Positions 34,210-43,561 of a stretch of 64,000 nt of DNA are shown here, in pieces; position 1 is the stretch's first letter; the number at the start of each line of letters is the position of its first letter. Under the pieces are notes generated by a model that saw nothing but the letters and a program-made list of their open reading frames with translations, did not search any database and was not told where the DNA came from. Made by a program: the position numbers and the translations under genes. The stretch comes from Molossus alvarezi (Eukaryota > Chordata > Mammalia > Chiroptera > Molossidae): NCBI GenBank assembly GCA_037176705.1, contig CM073891.1, positions 51,648,571 through 51,712,570 of the forward strand, written 5' to 3'.

Positions 34210-34710
34210 CAAGAAATTTGAATCAATTGAAACTTTCATACACTACTAATGGGTATGTAAATTGGCAAACTGGCAGTATATACTGAAATTGAACATAGAT
34301 AGCTCAGCAACTGTACTTGTATATATATCCCAAAAGAAATATATGCACATTTTGGAAGATGACACATATAATGTTTATAGTACCATAGCTTATAATAGCC
34401 CAAACTGGAAACCCAAAATATCCATCCAGTGGATATCCAAACAATGGAATACTATACAACAATAAAAATTAATTTGCTATAACATATAACATAAATATTT
34501 GAGCAAAAGTAGCCCGGATCCTCCCCCCCCCCCAAAAAAAGTCACCAATTATATGATTTAATTTACACACAAGTTTCAAAATAAGGCAAAATGACTCTAT
34601 GATGCTAGGTGAGTTAATGCTCGAAAGGAACATGAAGGGAACCTTGGGAGTTCTATTAATGTTCCCTTTCCTGTTCTGAGTGCTAAGTAGATAGGTTTGT
34701 TTCACTTATG
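34210..34710 (+). repeat. Ancient L1 ORF2 3' part, sense
   Basis: CACTACTAATGGGTATGTAA, CAACTGTACTTGTATATATA, AATAGCCCAAACTGGAAACC and AATGGAATACTATACAACAA match old L1 ORF2 C-terminal codons. Adjacent antisense L1 at 33790 shows a separate insertion or inversion. Confidence 0.8.
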
Positions 34711-35977
34711 ATTTGTGTATTTTGCTATTTGAAAGCCATATTTTGATGAAGGACATAAAGATTTTTAACACAATACATTTAACTTGTAAGTTAACTATCA
34801 TGTTTCTTCTAAAATTTTAGGATATTCCTCCCAATTCTAAAATTAAAGTATTTAAATATTTTTAGATATAACATTGATAATTACCAGCATTAATTGAGGA
34901 TAAATGTCTATTTCCACTATTCCTTCAAAATTAATTTGCTGTAATTTGACTCATTTCCCTCATACATGAATAGTGTTTTAGATGTTTGGTATTATGCTAT
35001 GACAAATTCCAACATTTAGACAAAACACATGCAAAGTATCCTATAACTCAGAACAAATTTCAGTTTGTATTTTTGGTTAAAAAGAAAAATACAAGGTAAA
35101 AATAAGGCTAATTGGTAAGCTGGACCCCTGTACCAGAACTAGAGGTGGGAGACATTTAGAGAGACAGAGTAGGGTTCACTGAGAACTTAGATCCTGAGAT
35201 CTCTCTTCCATACTCCTGACAGGAAGAAGTGTGGATCTCTGGGGGCAGGACAAAGAAAGGAGAAAGTTATTTTTTATTCACGGTATATATATTTTTCAAT
35301 GTATATTGAACTGTCAGACACATTTCCCACTGGTTTAAAAACTAAGGATAATCACTTGGTCTCTTAGGAGAATAATATGATTCAATCAGCTTGCTTCTAA
35401 GTAGTGCTGTGCAATTTTTGGAGTTCTCATTTGTATTTCATCCACACTATTTAATGTATTATAGGCCCATTGTAATGATAAAACAATTGAGTTTAAATGA
35501 GATTAGATAGCTGGCCAGTACATACATGGAAAAAGTGGCACAGATTAAACTCAAACCTAGACAATGGTAAAGAGAATGAATTAAGTTTCCTATACTACAC
35601 TTATAGTGGGAAAATAGATAATTACTGAAAAACTTTTTTAAGGTAGATTTTGTAGACATCTAAGGAGATTTCAGTGAGTTCCTTTTTATCCTACACATGA
35701 CTCAAAACTTCTGGAATGCACTGTGTCGATATTTTGAGAAGTTTTTTTTCTTTTTTTTCTTTTAAGATTATAAAGATACTGGGAGAGACTTTTTCCCAAG
35801 TACACTTAACAGGTTTCAGCTAAGATAAGAAACTCCTTTACAAAAAAAAAAATCTTGCTAAAAATATCCAATTTCCTTGCAAAAGCACATCTATTTTCAA
35901 ATCACTAAAAAATTAAGAGAAAAAATTCTCCAAAAAGTACAGATCACAACAAATGGTATATGCTTATTTCCTTAAAC
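34711..35977 (-). other. GSAP intron 1, AT-rich, no features recognised
   Basis: No exon pair of splice sites or repeat family that I can name. Confidence 0.5.
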
Positions 35978-36168
35978 CAGTAGTTCTCAACGCTGGCTGT
36001 GCACTAGAATCAAGAGAGCTTTTAAAAGGACATGAATGCCCAAGCCCTACCCCAAAATACTCAGATTTTATTTTGCGGATGAGGGGCCTAGTCTCTAGTG
36101 AATGTGTTTTTAAGTTCCCCAGATGATTCTAATGAGCAGCCAGAGTTGGGAACCACTAAACTATATAT
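35978..36168 (+). mobile_element. MER5A (hAT-Charlie) MITE
   Basis: Ends are CCAGTAGTTCTCAACGCTGG and AGTTGGGAACCACTA, the MER5A terminal inverted repeats; interior GCACTAGAATCAAGAGAGCT and TTCCCCAGATGATTCTAATG also fit. Confidence 0.9.
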
Positions 36169-36178
36169 TCATAATATA

Positions 36179-36588
36179 AAGGATTGGACAAAAGTAGGTT
36201 TACAGTTGTGAGTATGCAGCACAGAGTTTATTCTTGTATTACTATTATTTTGTTGTTGTTATTGTTAATCCTCACCCTAGGACATTTTTTCCATTGATTC
36301 TTAGAGAGAATGTAAGGGAGTGAGTCAGGGGTGGGGAGAGAGAGAAACATCAATGTGAGAGAGACACTTCAATTGGTTGCCTCCTGCACATGCCTGATCG
36401 GAACGGTGATCAAACCTGCAACCCAGATACATGCCCTTGACCGGGAATCAAACCCAAGACCCTTTGGTCTGTGCACTGATGCTCTAACCACTGAGCAAAA
36501 TCAGCCAGAGCTTTTTTGTATTATTATTTATTAATTATTATATTATTCTCCTAATGAACAACTGTAAGCCTACTTTTGCCCACCCTTG
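36179..36588 (+). mobile_element. Mariner-like MITE split by a Ves SINE
   Basis: The left terminus (36179) AAGGATTGGACAAAAGTAGG and the reverse complement of the right terminus (36588) CAAGGGTGGGCAAAAGTAGG continue as TTTACAGTTGT / CTTACAGTTGT, giving inverted repeats of about 30 bp. TA dinucleotides flank both ends (36177-36178, 36589-36590), the Tc1/mariner target. Without the nested SINE it is about 150 bp and has no ORF. Confidence 0.85.
36264..36512 (-). mobile_element. Ves SINE nested in a mariner-like MITE
   Basis: Tail complement TTAATCCTCACCCTAGGACA at left; head complement CACTGAGCAAAATCAGCCAG at right. Direct repeats close to TTGTATTACTATTATT (left, about 36234-36249) and TTGTATTATTATTTAT (right, about 36517) look like the target-site duplication. 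Confidence 0.88.
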
Positions 36589-37749
36589 TATATTAAACAG
36601 TATTCATTATATAGCATAACTAGGACCAGCTTATAATGTAACCATGATAGACAGTTAAAAGAAATAATAAAAAGAATGCCTTCATAGATCTGTTAGGTAG
36701 TAATAATTGTAGTTTAAATAAACCTGCAGTTATGTATATGGTTCTCATCTCAAAAACATTTGAATTAGACAAAATGGGCATTGTGGGAAATCCGGAGACC
36801 ACAATTAACCCATCAGCCCTTCCTCCCTGGATTAGTTGCCCATTTTTCAGGCACACCCTTTTAAATGAATTATTCCATATTCCTTTTACTTATTCAGCCT
36901 GACTCTTCTCCCAGTAGTTCATCACTAGAAAGTCCAAGGGAGGAAGTTTAGCAATTTCAAATGAAGAAAAGAAATTTAACTTAACAGTTCAGTGTACTCA
37001 GTGTTCATGAAGAAAAGATGTAGCATTTTGATAGATAAAATACTTGCATAAGTAAGCCTACTAAAGAAAAGGAGAGTACCTAGATATTAAAGGTGTTGGC
37101 AAGTCATAACTCATGGAAAATTTAAGCTGGTTTGCCAGATAGTTTTGTCCATTTCAGTCTATTCTTTGCCGAACACAAGTAATTTCACTTGGAAGAAAGA
37201 TGTTTGTCAAATTTATAAATTTTGTTCCCAACTACTATGAGACAAAAATCAAATAAAAATGTATTTCTTGTCTTTCCAGTGACTATATGGGGGGTGGGGA
37301 ACCTCACAGCTTTATACAAAAATGTGAACTGGTTCCTAATATACAATTCAAGAGGTGCCAAAATATTATTATACCTATGACATTTATATTCTGTAAAGAA
37401 TTCACATAAACCCTCAGTCTCAACATGAACAGATATTATAATTCTTAAACTTATGAAGTAAATATCATTATGTGATTTCAATTTCATATTGTGAATAAAA
37501 TGAGAAAAGGCAAGGATGGAATGATTAGTTAAGAAGCAATAAAAAGATATGAAAAGGAGAAAGGAGACTAGGAAGGTAGGGGAAGAAAAATGGAAAAGAA
37601 AGGATGGTGCCGAGAGAACAGTAAAACGCCAGAAAAGGAGACCCATGTCTATGTGGAAACTTTATGTGTGACGGAGTGGCTTTGCTGTCGTTGAGAAGTG
37701 ACGGGGCTATTTGGTTAGTGATACTAGAACATACTGTTTTTCCATATTG
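36589..37749 (-). other. GSAP intron 1, no recognised features
   Basis: The 153-codon minus-strand frame at 37185-37646 is hydrophobic and antisense to an A/G-rich repeat-like stretch; no family resemblance, so not called. Confidence 0.5.
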
Positions 37750-38613
37750 GATGCCAATATGGAAAAACAATAAAATTGGATTGCTACATAACATCACACA
37801 TAATAATAAATTTCCATATGGATTAAAACAAAATATGAAGAGCAAAGCTATACTAGAAGTTAACATAAAAATGTCTTCAAGCCCTGGTCAGTTTGGCTCA
37901 GCTGTTGGAACATCGGCCTGCGGACCAGAGGGTCCCGGGTTCGGTTCCCACTAGGGGCACATACCAAAAAAAAAAAAAAAAAAAAGTCTTCGTGACTACT
38001 GAATAGGGGAAGATTTCTTTAAAAGATCCCCTAAAGCACAAACCATAAAAGAAAATTAGTCTTAAATTAGACTATATTAAAATTAAGTGTTTATCAAAGA
38101 TACCATCACAAACTAAAATAAAAGTAACATTGAGAGAAAATATTTGCAACATATATCATGAATAAAGGACTAGAATCCAGAATACGTTTTTTTAAACCCT
38201 TAAAAATCAATATGAAAAAAAAGCACAATAGAAAAGTAAACAAAAGAATGACAGACATCTCATGAAAGGGAAAATTCAAATGGCCAAAAAAATATACAGA
38301 GATACTCAATCTCAGACCTCAATAAAATAACATTTAGACTTGTGAGGATATAGAATACCAAAAACATTTCTATACTATAAATGTGAATATTAATAAGTTC
38401 AATTTCTTAGGAAAACAATTTGGCACTACCCAGGAAAAATAAATATGTGCACAACCTATGACTCGGCAGCTCCACTATTAGAAATCCCTCTTAAAGAAAC
38501 TTGCACGTCTGTGCACCAGGTGACATGCACAAGGATAATAAAAGCACTGACTGTAACAGCATATCCCGGAAACCTCCCAAATGTCACCAGTAAGAAAAAG
38601 GATTAGTAAAGAT
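37750..38613 (+). repeat. Ancient L1 ORF2 fragment, left part
   Basis: GAAAATATTTGCAACATATA, TGAATAAAGGACTAGAATCC, AATTCAAATGGCCAAAAAAA, GACTCGGCAGCTCCACTATT and AGAAACTTGCACGTCTGTGC are the old L1 ORF2 C-terminal order. It is interrupted twice: by a short Ves at 37881 and by an unidentified insert at about 38614. Confidence 0.8.
37881..37985 (+). mobile_element. Short young Ves-type SINE (head plus A-tail)
   Basis: Head GCCCTGGTCAGTTTGGCTCA, GGTCCCGGGTTCGGTTCCCA, then GGGGCACATACC and about 21 A. Only the tRNA-related part is present. Short flanking repeats TGTCTTC / AGTCTTC. Confidence 0.88.
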
Positions 38614-38966
38614 GGGTTCTCTGGGATGTTCATTAGGGAGTGCTTAGTGAGGTAGGATTAAAACATGCAGGAGGAAGGAGAAGTCAAGCTGCAATGGAGG
38701 CCCATTGGCTGTACGTGACCTCAGGGTCCTCCATCAGGGAATAATTAGAATTGAAATAGATTGTCAGAGTTGTCCCATGTTGACTATAAATGGCCACGCC
38801 TTCAGACCCACCTTAAACACTAATTAGAAGTGGGCCACACGCAAAAAGCCAGTCAGCCCTCTTAAAACAGTCGCTGAAAGACCTGACAGCTGAAGGCTAT
38901 CGGCTGACCACACTCACAGCACCTGGGAAAAGTCCGTCCTTAAAAGGAGGATCTAAGCAGTATACT
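38614..38966. mobile_element. Unidentified 350-bp insertion in an old L1
   Basis: The L1 reads CCCAAATGTCACCAGTAAGA up to about 38613 and resumes at CTGTTGTACATTCACACGAT (about 38978). The sequence between (GGGTTCTCTGGGATGTTCAT ... GACTATAAATGGCCACGCC) is more GC-rich, contains a TATAAA, and is not L1. A solo LTR is possible; terminal TG/CA and duplications are not clear. Confidence 0.45.
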
Positions 38967-39640
38967 CCATGTCCACCATACTGTTGTACATTCACACGAT
39001 GGAATACTATACAGCAGTGAAAATTAATGACCTAAAGCTACAACAATCAACATGGATAAATCTCACAATATTGAGAAGAAGAAAAAAAGCAAAAAGAATA
39101 CATATAGTATGCTTTCATTTATTTAAAATTAAAAAACAAGCAAAATGAAATTATATTTTCCTTAGGGAAAATTGACATATGGGTTAAAATTATAAATAAG
39201 AACAAAGGAATGTTAACAATATAAAAGTTTAAATGGGAGATAAGGGTCCGGCCAGTGTGGCACAGTGGTTGAGTGTCGACCCATGCACTAAGAGGTTGCC
39301 TTTTCAATTCCTGGTCAGGGCACATGCCCAGGTTGTGAGCCCAATCCCCGGTGGAGAGCATGTAGGAGGTGGCCAATCGATGTTCTCTCTCACTGATGTT
39401 TCTATCCCTCTCTCCCTCTCCCTTCCTCTCTCTCTGAAATCAATAAAGAAAAAGAAAAAAGTTAAATAAATAAATAAATGGGAGATGAGGGATAAAGAGA
39501 GAAAAGGGATCAGATAAGGAAACAAAAGAGCCTCCAAAAGTCTTGATATTGTTCTGTTTTTTAGGTGGGCATGTGGGGTTTTTTTGTTATTATTTTTAGC
39601 TTACATGTATTAAAATATTATTTTGAGTAATTCTTTTAAT
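38967..39640 (+). repeat. Ancient L1 fragment, right part (3' end)
   Basis: GATGGAATACTATACAGCAG, CATGGATAAATCTCACAATA and the 3'UTR-like part after the SINE (GTCTTGATATTGTTCTGTTT). Interrupted by the Ves at 39247. Confidence 0.78.
39247..39475 (+). mobile_element. Ves-family SINE with 16-bp target-site duplication
   Basis: Flanked by AAATGGGAGATAAGGG (39231-39246) and AAATGGGAGATGAGGG (39476-39491). Subfamily mark CCATGCACTAAGAGG, tail TCTGAAATCAATAAAGAAAA. Inserted in the old L1 3' end. Confidence 0.94.
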
Positions 39641-41939
39641 TTAAAACAAAAACAAATGTTTTGTCCATTTATTTCAGGAAAACCCATTGTCCCAAAGTTC
39701 AACCCAGAACCAGGAGATGCAGTAACCAAATCTGTTCTCCTTACTCCTTGACTCCTGGTTGATTTACAGACTGAATTTCCATGTTAGCCCTGGCTATGTT
39801 GCCAGGAATTTATCATACTTCACAAGTACTTAGTACCACTATAAAATCTTCCATTGTATTTATTTGTTGATGTAAAAATAATAAGATTTCTAATTAAGAT
39901 AGCAAGTGTGCAGACAGGAGACATTATAATGGTATAATTATTCACAATTTATATTTGAAAAGCTGAGACTTTAAAAGGAAAATAGTTTGCACAAATGTGT
40001 GGAGTAACAGCTGTGGTAGAAATAAAATAGAATATCAGATACTCCTGCCAGTGCTACAAATTATAACAGAATTAACCTGAGGTGGGGTGGGGGATGCGGG
40101 TTGAGCTACCATCCACCACTAATGATCAGTAATAAATATTTCTTTTAGTATAACACTAATATCTTGCTAAGGTGTTACTACCAAAATATTACTAATATTT
40201 TTTTTAAAAGCTGGTCTTCTAGTAAGTTTACTTTCTGAGGACCCAAGGGTACCTGTTGTTTAGTGGAATTTATATATCAAATTTATATTTATATTTCTTC
40301 ACAGATGAGTGAAAGACACAAGGAAGCCAAAATCTAACTGGCTCACACAGAGATTTTCAATCACAACACACATTATGGAAACATAAGACTGTGGTATTTC
40401 ACACTTCGCCTAACTTCTCATTTACAGACATCTTCCATTTAGCTATATAAGGTAAATGTTGACAGAAATGACCATTTTGGGGGTGGAAAGCAGACTTGGA
40501 GCAGTCGACTGTATTTTTAAAAGTTAAACCTTCAAAAACTCTTTATATATTCAGGTGACTTTTAAAAATTTCCCCCCAAATAATAAGTTTTACTAATAAT
40601 GACACTAGCCATTAGTCAAATTCACTTGTCAAACTCAAGCCTTGAGGTACAAAAACATGACTCTCTATTTGGAACTAAGAACTAACATGCCAAGACAAGG
40701 AACCCTACAAATATTCCATTAAAGCCACGGGATAGTGTGAAGATATAAGACAGGCATAGAAAACCTTCACCAGAATTAAGGGGAAAGGAGTTGTAAATAT
40801 GGGTAATTTGAGAGTCCTTCCAAAAAAAAAAATGTCCTCTAGCAGTCTACAGTATGTAACGGGGGAAAGAGAAGCAAGCACGCTGGAGTGGAGAGCTATT
40901 GTGAACAAGGTGGGATCCAGGGGTATCACTGCTCTAAATCTGAATTTAAGCCCTGAAGATGTACCATAGTTTACAGCACACTTCTTAAATACACACACAC
41001 ACACCACCTGGGTCACAAAGTTTCCCTTCTTTAAAGTTTTTATTGATCCATGCTGGAAAAATTCAAAAGTCACTTTTCATTCCGTCATCAAAAATCACAA
41101 CAGGATTTTCTGTGAACGAAGCCTCAACTGCCAGGAATGTATTCCAGTCCTCGCTGAGGAAGTTGGACAGGAAACCTGAGCATCCGTCAGTGTGTCTCAG
41201 GCCGCCCTGGCCCGCCCGCGCAGGTGGTGTGCTGCGGTGGCCGGCTTGGTGCTTCTTTGGAAAACAGCCGGCTGTGGGTTCATGCTCACAGCCTAAAAGC
41301 GGGCTCCTCCCCCTCGCACTCACACCCTAAGTGGCATTTCCCCTAAATCACAGACACTGTTCACACAGATGCAGAAGTGCGTCTCACATTTGTGGGAACA
41401 AACTGTGCAGCTGTTAAGTATTTATATACTTTCTTGGTGGCCATGATTCTTTTCTTACTCACAACGCAAGAATTTCCAGGAACCCTAGTCTTGTCAGAGC
41501 CCCCAGGAGGGTGATGAACCTTCTTCCCCTGGCAGGTGAGATGCAAATGAAGAATGAAGCTTAGGGAAGGACCCTCTCCCAAGCCCCGCAGCTTTGGGCA
41601 GGAGAACTGAGTCTTGGCAGCTGCTCCTCCACTCCCTCACCTGATGAGATAATGCTGAGGTTATCACTAGTGTCCCTGGCCTTTCTGCTGGGCAACGAGC
41701 AAGCCAGTGTGTGGAGGACTCGCTAGAAAAAGAAATGCAGCCCAGGAGCTGCCCCTCCTACCTTCACCCAGTGGCTGGAGGTGAGGGTGGCACAGCCTGG
41801 ACTCTAAAGAGGGAAGCTCATGCCTTCAGCACTGACCTTCACAGGTTGGCAGGGACCACAGGCTGCCCATCACCTCCCTCCGATCTGGTCAGTGCCCACA
41901 ACCTCTGTCCAGTCTGGGAGACCCCTAAGATGAATGGCT
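39641..41939 (-). other. GSAP intron 1, proximal part
   Basis: AT-rich to about 41000, then rising GC. The stretch 41060-41330 is GC-rich with opposing open frames (minus strand holds SEDWNTFLAVEASFTENPV) but no family I recognise; possibly chance in a CpG shore. Confidence 0.5.
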
Positions 41940-42420
41940 CAGACTCCCCGCCTCGCTGTCCCCACCGGCTCTCCGCCACCCCGGACATGCGCCAGTACCT
42001 GCGCTGGGGCCTGGGACCCCACCGCCCAATGACGCCGCCCGCTGTGCCTGTAGCCAGGGGAGCACGTCCTTCTGGAGATCAAAGTTGGTAATCAGAAGGA
42101 GAGCCATCGCCCGGATGCGGCTACCAGGCGGCTCTGGGACCCTGCTCCGCGGGCATTCCTGGCCCTGTGTTCCCCACCTTGCCCCTCTACCCCAGCGCCT
42201 GCCTCCTCCTTCCTCTCCTGTCTCCTTGGTACACTGCTTTCGGTTCTGCGGCGTCCTGGCCTGAGAAGCCCGAGTGAGTACTGCCTCTTCTCGGCCCTCG
42301 CAGAGCACCTGAGCGAGCTGGACCTGCTAGGCTGGGGGAAAGTGGGACCGAGGCCCGGGGACCAGGCTCACGCGGGCCCGGAACCCTCAAAGTGCACCCT
42401 GCGGCCAAGGGACATAAAAG
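41940..42420 (-). promoter_or_regulatory. GSAP: CpG-rich promoter region of GSAP
   Basis: CpG density is clearly higher than anywhere else in the window except near 12.9 kb. It covers GSAP exon 1 and about 300 bp upstream (higher coordinates). No TATA box is evident, as expected for a broad CpG promoter. The exact start site is not determinable. A (TTCC)n/(TC)n microsatellite bounds it at 42513. Confidence 0.7.
41999..42107 (-). CDS. GSAP: GSAP exon 1 (start codon)
   Basis: ATG at 42107-42105; the 36-codon frame starts MALLLITNFDLQKDVLPWL, then QAQRAASLGGG and a Gly/Pro/Ser part. It ends GCA G|GTACTG at a splice donor. It matches the recalled GSAP start (MALRLVADFDLGKDVLPWLRAQRA). It ends in phase 1, which fits exon 2. 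GSAP is a cytoplasmic/membrane-associated protein whose C-terminal fragment increases gamma-secretase cleavage of APP-C99; the C-terminal active part would be encoded by exons not seen here. Confidence 0.92.
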
Positions 42421-42512
42421 GCAGGAGGATTTGCGGTTATGTTTTTAAGGGATCTGGAGGAGATGTGGCTATACCAGTGGTTTCCTTTCCTTTCTTCTTT
42501 CTTTCTCTTCCG

Positions 42513-42577
42513 TCCTTCCTTCTTTCCTTCCTTCCTTCCTTCCTTCCTTCCTTCCTTCCTTCCTTCCTTCCTTCCTT

Positions 42578-42622
<45 letters not shown>
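42513..42622. repeat. (TTCC)n followed by (TC)n microsatellite
   Basis: About 65 bp of TTCC units, then about 40 bp of TC units, 400 bp upstream of the GSAP start codon. Pure pyrimidine on the plus strand. Confidence 0.98.
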
Positions 42623-42627
<5 letters not shown>

Positions 42628-43549
42628 CACTGTGCAGTGAAGTTTGGAACTCACTTGGCTAGAAGTATTACTAGTTGGGTGTCTTGAGAAGGTTCAAGTT
42701 CATCCCTGGAGCAGAAGTGGGAGGCATTTGGGGCCTATTAGACCCAGTTTCCAGGTAGTCATGTTTTATCAGAGATTTTTAGGTAGTAAATAGCAGCAGG
42801 AATCCTGTGAATAAGATGCTTCTATTTTAAGAGAGATACTGGAGACACTGGAAAGGGTTAATCAGCTTAACAGACAGGTTTTCTTGCTGTTTATGGGTTT
42901 CCCACCACTGGCTTCAGTGAAGCTTAATTGTTTAGGATTCCCTCTGTGATTGGCCTTTTAAAAGGTGCCCGCATTCTTCTGCGGGCACCTGTCTTCTTGG
43001 GCACCTCCTCATCCCTATCATCAAAAACATATCCAGTATTTTCTGAATCTGCTCTCTCAGCTTTCTTTTCATTCCTGTCCACAGCATCATAAGTTTACTG
43101 GTTGCTTTGGCTTTGACACTTCCAGCTCCAATCCCTCCTAATCATCAGCACCAGGTTATTATTCACCCTAAAACAAAGCTGTCCTCATTTTCCTTTACAG
43201 AGATCTTGAGTAACAGCTGACTACCCCAGAGTAAAGCACCTACACTTTACTGAACCTTCCAGCCTTTCACCCAGAACTTCACCGCCAGGCTAACCTGACT
43301 TACAGAACCCCTCTGATTCTACCCTACTTCCTCAGAAAGAAATCACCAGACCTTTCCAACCTGGATCCACAAAGCCTTCTCCCAGCTGCAGCAAACAGTG
43401 ACCTTCCCAGCCCTGAACTCCTGGAAAAGTATTCCTAATTCCCCTCATTTGACAATCATACACTGCCTTGAGACATGAAAATTGAATCAGGGGTCTTCAC
43501 ACACCTCTCTGCTCCTTTGCCTCCTATAAGGGGCTAACACAGTGTCTTG
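42623..43549. other. Upstream flank of GSAP; no recognised features
   Basis: Moderate GC, no repeat family named. A short palindrome GGTGCCCGCATTCTTCTGCGGGCACC lies at 42965-42990 (arms GGTGCCCGCA / TGCGGGCACC); its role is unknown. Confidence 0.5.
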
Positions 43550-43561
43550 AAGGTGCTCAAC

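Noticed and set aside
37185..37646. 153-codon minus-strand hydrophobic frame
   Set aside because: Antisense of an A/G-rich stretch; hydrophobic residues follow from T-rich codons; no motif recognised.
41043..41330. Opposing open frames in a GC-rich part of GSAP intron 1
   Set aside because: No family resemblance; GC-rich DNA has few stops.
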